Origin: an uncultured Lachnospiraceae bacterium | GTDB taxonomy: Bacteria > Bacillota > Clostridia > Lachnospirales > Lachnospiraceae | DNA length: 64,000 nucleotides | Assembly: GCA_902798585.1 (NCBI GenBank) | Contig: CADBXF010000016.1 | Location: 62,001-126,000, forward strand | Direction of reading: 5' to 3' | Shown here: piece by piece, positions 37,363 through 46,140 of the stretch | Position numbering within the stretch: the first letter of the stretch is position 1 | Layout: the number at the start of each line of letters is the position of its first letter | Notes under the pieces: model-generated | What the model was told of the DNA's origin: nothing | Database searches by the model: none | The model's input: only the letters and a program-made list of their open reading frames with translations | Made by a program: the position numbers and the translations under genes

Positions 37363-37490
37363 GCCCTTCTCCTTTACCCCGTGTGAGATTACTTTCAATT
37401 TACACCATTTGCGTCTGCCGGAAAATGGTTTATCCTTTCCGTTGACATTTTCCGCGGGCGCCTGTGCTGCGGCAACGCCATGTTGACACG

Positions 37491-37521
37491 AAAAAGCGGC
37501 GAACCGTCTCCGGTCCGCCGC
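37491..37521 (-). terminator. Terminator of the surface-protein gene
   Basis: GCGGCGGACCG and CGGTTCGCCGC arms around GAGA, followed by five T residues on the minus strand, 29 nt after the stop. Confidence 0.85.
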
Positions 37522-37549
37522 CATAGTCTGTCCTGTTGTAATCAATCGA

Positions 37550-40500
37550 TTACTCTGCCGCCTCGTCCTTCTTTCTTCTGTAGATCACTACCAAGATGAA
37601 CATAGCAGCTGCCGCGGTAAGCAAAATCGTCCAAACTGCAGTATTTGCGGTATCTGCCGTCTTCGGGGACTCTGCCTTTCCACTCTCGTTCTGCTTCTCC
37701 TCTTTCTTCTCCTCCTCGGGCTCCTCTTCCTTCTCGACCTCGAGAGTTGTTACAACCTCGCCGTCCTCGAAGTAGATGTGAAGCTCATATACACCGGGCT
37801 GCAGTGTATCGAGGTAGGACTTCTTAATCGTCAGATCCAAACTACCGGCCTTTGCGATGTACGCATCCTTCGGAGGCTGAACCTTGCCGATCTCGAAGTA
37901 ACGATATTTGCCGAAAGTCAACTCATCGTGAACATTGCTCTTAACAACAAATCTCTGATCGCCGTTTACAATCTCGTGCTTCACGGTGTAGACAATCTTC
38001 TCGGCTTCCTTAACGGAAACATCGTAACCGCCTTCCGCATCCTTGTACTTAACAACAAGCGGAAGCTTTTCGTATGCCTTCGAGCTGTCGAAACCGGAAA
38101 CCATATCCTCGGTGACATCGAGCGTCGTCACTTCGTTGTTTGTCATGGTAATGACAACCTTCATGCCCGTGAGATCGAGTCTGTCACCTACGGTGTACTC
38201 CTTCTTAGCGTCATCCGGAATCTTAATCTCAATCGACTTGATTTCCGCGGGAAGCTTCTCAAGAACTCTCTTCTCGGTCTCCTGGCATCCCTCGTGGATG
38301 CATTTGCGGTACTCAAAACCATCCTCGAATACCGTGGGCTCCTTGCCCATGATCCAGTTGCCGAACTCATGTCCGAGCGCGTCAATGTCCTCTGTTCTCG
38401 AGCTGAGAACTTCGCCGCACGACTTGCACTCTACAACAAAGGTCTCGGAACCCTTTTCCAGGCAGGTTGCATCTGCATGCTTCGTTTCGTCTTCCTTCTC
38501 CTCACCCGGAACATGCTCCGCCTTCAGCGTGATTACGGCATAAGCAACCTGAACAGCGGCGGTGTAATCCGGATCCGCATCTTCCCGACCGACCAGGCTG
38601 TAAAAGAATTCATACAGGTCATCCTCGTTCAAGACAAGTCCGTCCTGTTCCTCTGTCTTGCCCGTCAGCATATTGTATCTCTCGGTATCAAACAATTCCG
38701 CAAACTTCAAAGTATTGATATACTCAATGCTTTCTACTGCCACCGGCTTACCGCCGTATGTCGCTTTGCAGGTCAGACCGTTGAGTATCGTGTTGCTCGT
38801 GTCGCCTTCATTGGCGATTGCAACAATAAGCTTGTAAGTCTTATCACCCTTCACGGTGAATGCCTTTCCGTTCCACGGAGCCAGGTTCTCAGCCGTAAGT
38901 TCCGTGTCGGCGTCAAGAAGCTTAACATCGCAGAAGTAGTCGCTCGCGAGTCCGCTGATCGAATAGTTCATGCGAGGCGCTTCGATATCTGCCCCGCGAA
39001 CAACAGCGGCCAGCGGCTGAATATCAACAATCGGAGTGCGACTGCCGATCTTCGTACCGCACAGGAGCGTATCGATGTCAATCGAGAACTCCGCCGAAAC
39101 AAACTTCGGGTAGATTACATAAGACTTCGAATAGCTCTTGCGGAGCTCATAGTTGTTGTTGCTTACACTGCAGACGCCAACCACATAGTAGCCGGCATCA
39201 ATGCAATCATCCTCTGCGAACGGAATTGCTTTTCCGTTGCTCTTGAGGCCGAGGGTAAGGATGCACTCATCACCCTCAACAAGGTCTTTGGCGTTCACAG
39301 CCGCCGTCGGAAGCTGCTGCTTTCCGTTGTATCTGGTCATCAGACTGTCCTCATCCCAGATTACGGAAACCGGCTTCGGGTTAATCGCGAAAGCCTTCTC
39401 CTCGGAACCGTCGGTGCTGCCTTCAAGCACATACTTCTCGGTATCGCTGATGGTTGCAACAGCCGTATAGTTTCCTGCGTTCTTAGCTTCGCCTTCCTTC
39501 ACGGTTACCGAAACGGTGCACTCGTCATCGCCTACGAGCGAACCCTCGGGAATCGTCACGCTCGGTACATGCGACTTTCCGTCGTATTCGAACGCAAGCG
39601 TATCCTCGTCCCAAACAAGGGAGATGGTCTTCGCTTCGGTCTTGAGAGCAACCGGAGCCGTCGTAGCGGTATAAATACCGTTCGCCGCCACCTTGACCGT
39701 AATCGTCGTCTCGCCGACCCCGACAATCACAATCTTGCCGTTCTCGTCGACGACAGCGATGCTTTCGTCATTGCTTACAAAGGATACAGCGCCGGTCGCC
39801 TTCGTATAATCGATTGCAAACGGCTCCGCGCCGTAGGTCTTCGTAATCTTCGCCTCCGTCAGAGTGATGGAGCCGGGCTGCGTCTTTTTTGCAACATTAA
39901 TGGTATAAGTGTACTTTTTATCGCCGTATTTTACTTCGACTTCCCGATTATTCCCGGCATTCTGCGTAACCGTATTGTAGTTGGTTACCATTGCGGGTGT
40001 CACTTCGATTTCTTCCGTCTTTACGGTTGTGTTACCGCTGACGCGGGTATATTTGCGGACAATCTTGACATTGGTCAGATCCAGCGCATCGCCCTCGGTA
40101 TAGTCCTTCTTCGCTTCGGAAGCGTTAAGGGTTTCCGAGCTCATATTGAGCCAGCCGGAGTAGATTTTGATGTCCTTGGTAATCGTCATCGTATCGAAGT
40201 TGAACGGTGTCGAAAGATCGATGCTGGTGTACCATCCGTCAAATATATGTCCCGCAGGGCATGTCGGATTGTCGGGAATATCGCTCTTATCAATCAGCTT
40301 GCCGTGCTCAACCGTAATCGGATAATCCGTGAAACTGTGGCGGGGTCTGGTCTCATTGTTGTCTTCTCTTGCAACGAAGGTTACCGTATGATATACAACC
40401 TTTGCCTTCCAGTTCGCAACAACCTCGATATTGCTTTCCACAACCGAGTCGGTGCTGAACGGATTTCCGTTCAGTGTCCATCCCTCGAATGTGAAATTCG

Positions 40501-42478
40501 CATCGGTAGGATTCGGAACGGAACCCGAAGGAATCTTGAAGTCCGAACCAACATAAACCTCAACATCTCTTCCGCCGTGGCCGTTCATCTTGAATGTAAC
40601 CTTGGGATAGGTTGCGGTCTTCGCCGTCAGGGTGAGCGGTCCCGTGACAGCGGAATTGAAATCGTACTTCTGATTGCCGTTGAACCAGCCGAGGAAATAC
40701 TCATGCTCACCCTTAGCGGTGATGTTCTCGGGCTCTGCAGCCTTCTCGCCGGAAACAACATACTGCGTTTCCACCGTCTCGTTAATCAGGTTGTTGTCGC
40801 GGAATACAACTTCGTAAGCGTTGCCCCACTTCGAGTATACCGGCGTGTCGGCGGTAATATCCTGTGTAAAGTCAAACTTTTCCGTGCAGTTGATATCCTT
40901 GTACCAACCGAGGAAAATGTGCTTTGCGCCGTTGGTCGTCTGATTGCAGGTGGGCGAAGGAATCTTATCCTCGGGAATCTTGGTTCCGATTCCTACCTGA
41001 ATCGCAGAAACGATACCGTTCGGGAAATTGTGGCGTGCTCTTCCGTTCGCATCTACCGAGTAGAAGGTCACGGTTGCTTCGTTAGCAACGCGCTTCACCC
41101 ACAATTCAACGGGCTTGGTAATCTTCGTGGAAAGATCGTAATCGCTGTAGACATATCTTCCGTATCTGTAGGTCCGGGTCTGCAGAGTCGTGGTCATGCC
41201 CGGGCGCTGCAGAGATTCCGGAATCTCAACCGCTTGGTTGTAGCGAACGCGAACCTCCGCGGACGAGTTGCCGTCATGAATTGTTACCTTAACTTCGTAT
41301 ACAACCTGAACCTCATCCGTGGTCGTACGGCAAATCTCATTGCCGTTCGCATCGCGGAGGATTACATTGCAGCGGAAGATTGCACCGTTGCGGGCAATCA
41401 CTCTGCCGGAATTCGGCGCATTGTCCGAGGTAATCTCAAGCGTGTCGGTAATGGTCTTCCACTGTCCGTTGGAATAGAATGTGGAAGCCGGCTCCGTCTT
41501 GGAGATGCTCGTCTCGCCGTTAATCAGCGGGCAGTCAACAAACTCATCGCTGCCGGGGCGCTTCTCCTGCCAGTTGAACACAAAGATCATTCCGGGCTTG
41601 TATTCTACATTTTCCACCTTGGCATTCAAACTGAATTCAGGAGCAAAGCCGTACTCGTTGTTATACTGATTATAGAAAGGATAGTCGATCGGCTGCTTCG
41701 TAATCGCAACAACCGGCTTCGGCTTCTCCTTGTATTCAACGAAGAGCTCCTTCGCTCCGAGAATCGGGCTGTTGCTGCTCCAGGCATTGTAATAATACAC
41801 ACCGTCAATCGAGTATCTGTCGTAAATCGCAACTAAGTCATAACCCTCGCGGTTGGTAACCGCAGCGGGAATCGTAACAGCCGTGCGATATGCGGTCGTC
41901 GTCGATGCAATCGGAGTTCCGAGGACGCCGTCCTCGCCGGGCTTCTCGTAGAATACCACCTCCGAGCTGTAATCAACCTTCGCCTTTTCGGAGCTAACCT
42001 GGCCCTCGCGCTGTACGCTGCCGGCATAGCTCTTCTTGAGACGGTAGATGACGAAAATGCAGAAGTACTCGGAGCCGTTCACTGCGTAATTCAGCTCCTG
42101 TCCCTTAACCTCATAGGTATCGGAGGCATTCACGGAAGTCACTCCCGTTACATTTTCCTTCGTATGGGTCTCAAGCTCTAAGGCACCGGCATCGATACCG
42201 TAGCTGCGATACCATGTGCAGGTCACATAATAAGTCTCGCTTTTCTTGAGGGAGGTGAATCTCGCCCCGGCCGTAAATGCCGGCTTGAATGTCTCATCCT
42301 CACCGTTTGCAACCGTCATCGTGTACTTGTAGTTCACCGGCTGCAAAGTAATCTGTCCCGACGGTTCGGCACTTGCTGTCTTCACCGCCTCTGTTCCAAC
42401 CATTCCTACCATCAGGACCAGAGTCAATACCCAGGCCATGATCCGCATGAATCGTGAGAACTTTCCATAGTTCTTCAT
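37550..42478 (-). CDS. 1642-residue sortase-type surface protein with InlB repeats and Ig-like domains
   Basis: A signal peptide (~1-38, ending TASAEP) leads to an N-terminal beta region (~40-430). About four InlB/Listeria-Bacteroides repeats follow (~430-810; HIFLGWYKD, YFLGWFNG, FTFEGWTLNG, HIFDGWYTS). Next come Big_3-like and MBG-like modules (~810-1190), a region with CxxC pairs (ECKSCGEV, RKCIHEGCQ, ~1400-1470), another Big_3-like domain and a C-terminal beta domain. It ends with a Glu/Lys linker, SPKTAD, a membrane helix and RRKKDEAAE, a variant LPxTG signal. It is probably attached to the cell wall and involved in adhesion. Its composition seems more AT-rich than neighbours. Its promoter carries LytTR-like repeats. 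Confidence 0.9.
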   Translation of the reverse strand: MKNYGKFSRFMRIMAWVLTLVLMVGMVGTEAVKTASAEPSGQITLQPVNYKYTMTVANGEDETFKPAFTAGARFTSLKKSETYYVTCTWYRSYGIDAGALELETHTKENVTGVTSVNASDTYEVKGQELNYAVNGSEYFCIFVIYRLKKSYAGSVQREGQVSSEKAKVDYSSEVVFYEKPGEDGVLGTPIASTTTAYRTAVTIPAAVTNREGYDLVAIYDRYSIDGVYYYNAWSSNSPILGAKELFVEYKEKPKPVVAITKQPIDYPFYNQYNNEYGFAPEFSLNAKVENVEYKPGMIFVFNWQEKRPGSDEFVDCPLINGETSISKTEPASTFYSNGQWKTITDTLEITSDNAPNSGRVIARNGAIFRCNVILRDANGNEICRTTTDEVQVVYEVKVTIHDGNSSAEVRVRYNQAVEIPESLQRPGMTTTLQTRTYRYGRYVYSDYDLSTKITKPVELWVKRVANEATVTFYSVDANGRARHNFPNGIVSAIQVGIGTKIPEDKIPSPTCNQTTNGAKHIFLGWYKDINCTEKFDFTQDITADTPVYSKWGNAYEVVFRDNNLINETVETQYVVSGEKAAEPENITAKGEHEYFLGWFNGNQKYDFNSAVTGPLTLTAKTATYPKVTFKMNGHGGRDVEVYVGSDFKIPSGSVPNPTDANFTFEGWTLNGNPFSTDSVVESNIEVVANWKAKVVYHTVTFVAREDNNETRPRHSFTDYPITVEHGKLIDKSDIPDNPTCPAGHIFDGWYTSIDLSTPFNFDTMTITKDIKIYSGWLNMSSETLNASEAKKDYTEGDALDLTNVKIVRKYTRVSGNTTVKTEEIEVTPAMVTNYNTVTQNAGNNREVEVKYGDKKYTYTINVAKKTQPGSITLTEAKITKTYGAEPFAIDYTKATGAVSFVSNDESIAVVDENGKIVIVGVGETTITVKVAANGIYTATTAPVALKTEAKTISLVWDEDTLAFEYDGKSHVPSVTIPEGSLVGDDECTVSVTVKEGEAKNAGNYTAVATISDTEKYVLEGSTDGSEEKAFAINPKPVSVIWDEDSLMTRYNGKQQLPTAAVNAKDLVEGDECILTLGLKSNGKAIPFAEDDCIDAGYYVVGVCSVSNNNYELRKSYSKSYVIYPKFVSAEFSIDIDTLLCGTKIGSRTPIVDIQPLAAVVRGADIEAPRMNYSISGLASDYFCDVKLLDADTELTAENLAPWNGKAFTVKGDKTYKLIVAIANEGDTSNTILNGLTCKATYGGKPVAVESIEYINTLKFAELFDTERYNMLTGKTEEQDGLVLNEDDLYEFFYSLVGREDADPDYTAAVQVAYAVITLKAEHVPGEEKEDETKHADATCLEKGSETFVVECKSCGEVLSSRTEDIDALGHEFGNWIMGKEPTVFEDGFEYRKCIHEGCQETEKRVLEKLPAEIKSIEIKIPDDAKKEYTVGDRLDLTGMKVVITMTNNEVTTLDVTEDMVSGFDSSKAYEKLPLVVKYKDAEGGYDVSVKEAEKIVYTVKHEIVNGDQRFVVKSNVHDELTFGKYRYFEIGKVQPPKDAYIAKAGSLDLTIKKSYLDTLQPGVYELHIYFEDGEVVTTLEVEKEEEPEEEKKEEKQNESGKAESPKTADTANTAVWTILLTAAAAMFILVVIYRRKKDEAAE

Positions 42479-42596
42479 ACCGTTTCCTCCGTTTTTCTCT
42501 CGCTGTCCTCAACACAACAAAAACATACGCCCTACGCACTTGCGACACTTGTTCATGATGTCACGGGACTGCACACTATTTCATTTAAACACTGTG

Positions 42597-42625
42597 ATTT
42601 TAATGAATTCAAGCGATAAAGTAAA
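42597..42625 (-). promoter_or_regulatory. Promoter of the surface-protein gene
   Basis: TTTACT (42625-42620), 17-nt spacer, TAAAAT (42602-42597). The -35 is weak, as expected for an activator-dependent promoter. The predicted mRNA has a ~110-nt leader. Confidence 0.6.
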
Positions 42626-42632
42626 CTCCAAC

Positions 42633-42660
42633 TTGAGTAAAAAAATGACCGTTTGAGTAA
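42633..42660. promoter_or_regulatory. LytTR-type direct repeats upstream of the surface-protein promoter
   Basis: TTGAGTAA at 42633-42640 and again at 42653-42660, exactly 20 bp apart (two helical turns), beginning 8 bp upstream of the -35. The second lies in ACCGTTTGAG, close to the usual LytTR half-site pattern. A LytTR regulator is encoded next door. Confidence 0.6.
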
Positions 42661-42742
42661 TCCGGAGTGATTTTTGCCCGTTTTATGTGGTTTCAGCCCG
42701 TATTATACACTCTGTTCATGCATATTCATGATTTTATGCAAC

Positions 42743-42774
42743 AAAAAAGCGGGGGCGATTTTTCGCGCCCCCGC
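42743..42774 (-). terminator. Terminator of the LytTR two-component operon
   Basis: GCGGGGGCG and CGCCCCCGC arms around a short A-rich loop, followed by six T residues on the minus strand, ~40 nt after the kinase stop. Confidence 0.9.
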
Positions 42775-42813
42775 GTCGACGGTCACTGATTCTACAGAAG
42801 TAGCATTCTTGTT

Positions 42814-44172
42814 TTATATGGATTCCGACTTATCGGCATCCATCTTGGCGTGAACATACATCATGACGGAAACACAGAACATCCCCGGCTCATAGGAGAA
42901 GTTTACAAGTCCGTTGTACCGTGCCACAATGTCGCGTACGGACTCGGTTCCGAGGCCCTCTCCGTCGTGCTTTGTAGACATGTACCGGCCCTTGGCATTC
43001 TGCACGGGAACCGTCAGACAGGTGTTATCCACCGTGAATGCTACAACGCCGTCGCTCCGGAAACCGCCGCGGATTGTCACAAGATTGTGCTCGCAATCCT
43101 GCTTCGCGCAGGCATCTACGGCATTTTCCAAGAGATTGCCGAGCAACACGGCAAGATCGCTCTTCCCGATACCGATTTCCTCGGGGAGCGAAAACTCCGC
43201 GCGGAACTCCGTCCCCTGATTCGCTGCAAGATGCGAAAAATAAGTCAGAACGGCATTGGCTGTCATATTCTCGCAGAAAGCAATCGGCTCATCGAGACGG
43301 TGTATTTTGCGGAACTCGTCGATGTAGCGGCGCAGCCCCTCCTCGTCCCGATTGTCCGCGATGGACTCGAGAACCGCGATGTGATGACGCAGATCGTGCT
43401 TGGTCTTTCTCGCGTCGCGGATACGCTTGCTCAGGTCGTTGTATTCCATAACCTGCACGGCGAGCGTCTGATTCACCGCGCGGACCTCAAGCAGCTTATT
43501 GTGCTCCAGGACCATTCGTATAATCATGTGGTAAATCAGGAACGAGGCCGCATCGATTGCGAGAAGATACAGCACATTGGTCAGATGGGATGCGCATTCC
43601 AGCGAGCTGCCCGAATGATACAGATTCTGCATCCAGAAGAGATAAAAGGCCGCCGGAACCAGCCAGCAGTATTTCCAGACCGTACTCTCCCCCTCCTTGC
43701 CCAGAATGGAAACGATATCCTTGTAGATTGCGAGGCCGAAGGGAACGAAAATGATAATAACGGCAAGCACGATGGTTACGGACGCCGTCCAGCAGTAACC
43801 GCGATACGCGAGCTCGCGGTTCCATTTGATTTCGATGTATTTGCCGGTGAGAGAAGTGAGACCGCCGATTGTGTAGAGCATAAAAAAGACAAAGAGCAGC
43901 TTTCCGACATGATCCTTGATTGCAATCAAAAGAAGCGTAACCAGAATAATCGACTGCATGATTTCAACAAACGCGCCGATTCTGACATTGTGCATGATTC
44001 GCGCTCCGGCATAGGAGAGCGCAACCCAGCTGATCCCCATCAAAGTAAAGCAGACCGCCGCGAGTTTCTGAGAGCGTCTCGCGCGGTCACGAAGCATTAA
44101 AAATGCAAAAAAGATAATCGGTGCACTGCGAAGCGTCGAGTACACGATAAATTCGGCATGCGAATAGCCCAT
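42814..44172 (-). CDS. AgrC-like sensor histidine kinase (GHKL)
   Basis: 452 residues from the ATG at 44172. The N-terminal ~220 residues contain six or seven membrane helices. A coiled linker leads to a DHp-like helix with the likely phospho-acceptor His259 (KTKHDLRHH), then a GHKL ATPase domain with NLLENAVDAC and GEGLGTESVRDI. It lacks a large extracellular domain, as is usual for peptide-sensing AgrC-type kinases. It starts 1 nt after the response regulator stop. No cognate peptide gene was found nearby. Confidence 0.9.
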   Translation of the reverse strand: MGYSHAEFIVYSTLRSAPIIFFAFLMLRDRARRSQKLAAVCFTLMGISWVALSYAGARIMHNVRIGAFVEIMQSIILVTLLLIAIKDHVGKLLFVFFMLYTIGGLTSLTGKYIEIKWNRELAYRGYCWTASVTIVLAVIIIFVPFGLAIYKDIVSILGKEGESTVWKYCWLVPAAFYLFWMQNLYHSGSSLECASHLTNVLYLLAIDAASFLIYHMIIRMVLEHNKLLEVRAVNQTLAVQVMEYNDLSKRIRDARKTKHDLRHHIAVLESIADNRDEEGLRRYIDEFRKIHRLDEPIAFCENMTANAVLTYFSHLAANQGTEFRAEFSLPEEIGIGKSDLAVLLGNLLENAVDACAKQDCEHNLVTIRGGFRSDGVVAFTVDNTCLTVPVQNAKGRYMSTKHDGEGLGTESVRDIVARYNGLVNFSYEPGMFCVSVMMYVHAKMDADKSESI

Positions 44173-44173
44173 T

Positions 44174-44899
44174 CTATCGGCCTCCCTTGCGAAGGTTGCG
44201 GAAGAGATAATCCGCGTGCATCTGTCGAAGCTCGGCTCTGCGCGCGCGGCTCGTCGGGACAACGGCCCCGCCCTGCAGGTAGACCGCATCCTCATCGATA
44301 TTCATGATCTGTCCGAGATTGACGATGATGCCCTTCGTGCAGGTGGCAAACTCGCCGCGGGAACAGAGAAGATTTTCCATCTCCGCCTGCGAAATCCACA
44401 CGCTGCGCGTCTCGCCGTCCGTGAGATGAATCTCCACTTTGTGATTGCTGTAGGAAGTATAGACGATATCGTTTAAGCGGCACTTGCTCTCATCGGGCAG
44501 AATGATATACCGCTCCTGTTCATATTGCGAAAGATCGATGCTCTTAAGCATCCGAAGGACATCCGTCGTGCCGTACGGCTTTAAGAGATAGTAATCCGCG
44601 CTCACGGCATAGCTCTCTGCCGCAAAATCATTGCTCGAAGTGATAAAGGCAATCCGGACAATCGAATCCTGCTTGCGAATCTCCCGGGCGGTAGCGATTC
44701 CCGTCAAATCGCCGTCCATGAAAATGTCGAGAAAAATCAGGTCATACTGTCCCGGCATAAACGACTTAAGCAGCGCCTCGCCGCTGTCATACACCTCGAT
44801 GGTGTCCTGCCCGTAGCCCATCTCCGCAAGACAGGTCTGCAGCTCGCGCTCAAGATGTGCTGAATCCTCTCGCCGGTCATCCGTGATTGCTATCCTCAT
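44174..44899 (-). CDS. LytTR-type response regulator
   Basis: 241 residues: receiver (~1-120) with Asp7/Asp8, phospho-acceptor Asp58 (FLDIFMDG) and Lys in LLKPYG. A LytTR DNA-binding domain follows (~135-236) with RLNDIVYTSYSNHKVEIHL and FATCTKGIIVNLGQIMNIDEDAVYL. LytTR proteins bind direct repeats spaced about two helical turns, matching those upstream of the surface-protein gene. Paired with the following kinase gene. Confidence 0.93.
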   Translation of the reverse strand: MRIAITDDRREDSAHLERELQTCLAEMGYGQDTIEVYDSGEALLKSFMPGQYDLIFLDIFMDGDLTGIATAREIRKQDSIVRIAFITSSNDFAAESYAVSADYYLLKPYGTTDVLRMLKSIDLSQYEQERYIILPDESKCRLNDIVYTSYSNHKVEIHLTDGETRSVWISQAEMENLLCSRGEFATCTKGIIVNLGQIMNIDEDAVYLQGGAVVPTSRARRAELRQMHADYLFRNLRKGGR

Positions 44900-44971
44900 G
44901 TCGAACTCCTCAGAATATCCTCTTCACCGCAGCTACGCGCACGCGCGCGTTTATTATGTAGTGACAGTGTG

Positions 44972-45000
44972 ATGATAGCACAGAAACGGGCGCAGGGCAA
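44972..45000 (-). promoter_or_regulatory. Promoter of the LytTR two-component operon
   Basis: TTGCCC (45000-44995), 17-nt spacer, TATCAT (44977-44972). A moderate match. No TTGAGTAA-type repeat is seen next to it, so autoregulation is not evident. Confidence 0.5.
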
Positions 45001-45025
45001 TACAAACTTGCGTTTTCGCGCTTTT

Positions 45026-45511
45026 TCAATCGATTTGAAGACGCTTTCCGTCGAGAACCGCCTCCGCAAGACAATCGTCCGGCGTATATACGAGTTTTAA
45101 CGAAAAATAAGGCGCATTTTCCGCGAGAAGACGGAAGAAGATTTTGTCCCCCTCCCAGATCGGCAGGTCGCAAACGCGGTCAATCTCCACCCAGACAAGC
45201 TCGCCCTCGTCGCACGGTCCCGGTGTCCCCGTGAAGCCGTCCGCCGTATACAGGTGCATGTACTCCGTCACATTGTCCCCGTAGACAAAGGTGACAATCC
45301 CCCGCGCACGGTAGGAAGTGAGCGTGAGTCCGGTCTCCTCCGCGACCTCCCGTTTGAGACACTCGTCGGGACTCTCGCCGAACAGAAAATGTCCGCCGAC
45401 TCCGATGTACTTGTCCCGGTTGATATCCTGCTGCTTCTTCACGCGGTGCAGCATCAGATACCGCCCGTCCGACTCGATATAACACAGTGTGGTCAATTCC
45501 GGCTGTTTCAT
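45026..45511 (-). CDS. Nudix hydrolase (MutT-like)
   Basis: 161 residues. The Nudix box GHFLFGESPDECLKREVAEETGL (G-x5-E-x7-REVxEExGL) starts near residue 38. The family hydrolyses nucleoside diphosphate derivatives; the N-terminal LCYIESDGRYLMLHRVKKQQD is like 8-oxo-dGTPase subfamily members. The ATG overlaps the gtrA stop by 4 bp. Confidence 0.9.
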   Translation of the reverse strand: MKQPELTTLCYIESDGRYLMLHRVKKQQDINRDKYIGVGGHFLFGESPDECLKREVAEETGLTLTSYRARGIVTFVYGDNVTEYMHLYTADGFTGTPGPCDEGELVWVEIDRVCDLPIWEGDKIFFRLLAENAPYFSLKLVYTPDDCLAEAVLDGKRLQID

Positions 45512-45996
45512 GCTTTCTCCTCCCCGCTCCCGCAGGCGGCTTCCTCTTTCCCGTCTCCGCTCCCGCAGGCAGCTTCCCCCGCGACAGCCGTGTCAATGCT
45601 TCTGCCGAACACGAAAAATCGCTGGTACAAATACTCCGTAATCAGGTTGGTTCCCATCGCAAGACCGTCCGCAAGCGCTGCCGGCCATCCGCAGCTCTTC
45701 GTGAGGAAGCGCACGCCCCAGGCGGAGAGCGGCGCGAACACCGCATAGAAGGCTGCGACCTTCGCCATCGCGACGGGAACATTTGCCGCCGACTGAAAGG
45801 TAAACTTCCGGTTGAGCGTAAAATTCCAAAGCACCGACAAAACGAGTCCGCACAGGTAGCATGCCCAGCTCGGGAGCGATGTCAGCTTCTCCAAAACAAA
45901 GATGGACGAGGCCTGAATGATGCCCGCACTCGCGGAAAACAGGGTAAATTTAACGGCGCGAACGGCTTCTTTCCTGTCTGCGGAAGTTGTTTTCAT
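45508..45996 (-). CDS. GtrA-family membrane protein
   Basis: 162 residues with four membrane helices and the family signature NFTLNRKFTF after helix 2. GtrA proteins are linked to moving lipid-linked sugars or to teichoic and polysaccharide modification. The C-terminal ~25 residues contain a duplicated AACGSG(D/E) unit encoded by a short imperfect DNA repeat (about 45527-45573). GGAGG precedes the start at 45996. Confidence 0.88.
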   Translation of the reverse strand: MKTTSADRKEAVRAVKFTLFSASAGIIQASSIFVLEKLTSLPSWACYLCGLVLSVLWNFTLNRKFTFQSAANVPVAMAKVAAFYAVFAPLSAWGVRFLTKSCGWPAALADGLAMGTNLITEYLYQRFFVFGRSIDTAVAGEAACGSGDGKEEAACGSGEEKA

Positions 45997-46050
45997 GGAT
46001 GATTCCTCCGATTCTGCAAGTCCGCTTATAGGTATAGCCGATTCACGCCG

Positions 46051-46086
46051 AAAAATCAAGCCTGCCCGGGGATTCTCACCCGGCAG
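46051..46086 (-). terminator. Terminator of the thi/cytX operon
   Basis: CTGCCGGG and CCCGGGCAG arms followed by GCTTGATTTTT on the minus strand, about 55 nt past the cytX stop. The T-run is slightly displaced. Confidence 0.55.
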
Positions 46087-46140
46087 TGTATGCGCTTATC
46101 CTGCGATGTCTCCCGCTGCTTCCGCATTTTCCGAAGCAGC

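Larger units (their letters stand above)
42479..42813. other. Regulatory region between surface-protein gene and LytTR two-component operon
   Basis: 335 bases without a gene. They hold the surface-protein promoter (42597-42625), direct repeats (42633-42660) and the terminator of the kinase gene (42743-42774). The composition is AT-rich relative to the surroundings. Confidence 0.8.

Noticed and set aside
37778-41836. Long plus-strand open frame of about 1350 codons opposite the surface-protein gene
   Set aside because: It is antisense to a gene with clear signal peptide, repeats and sorting signal; it has no domain I recognise and no ribosome-binding site. It arises from codon bias on the real strand.
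46110-46140. GCTGCTTC/GAAGCAGC hairpin at the cytX stop
   Set aside because: No T-run and it overlaps the stop codon; the hairpin at 46062-46086 is a better terminator candidate.
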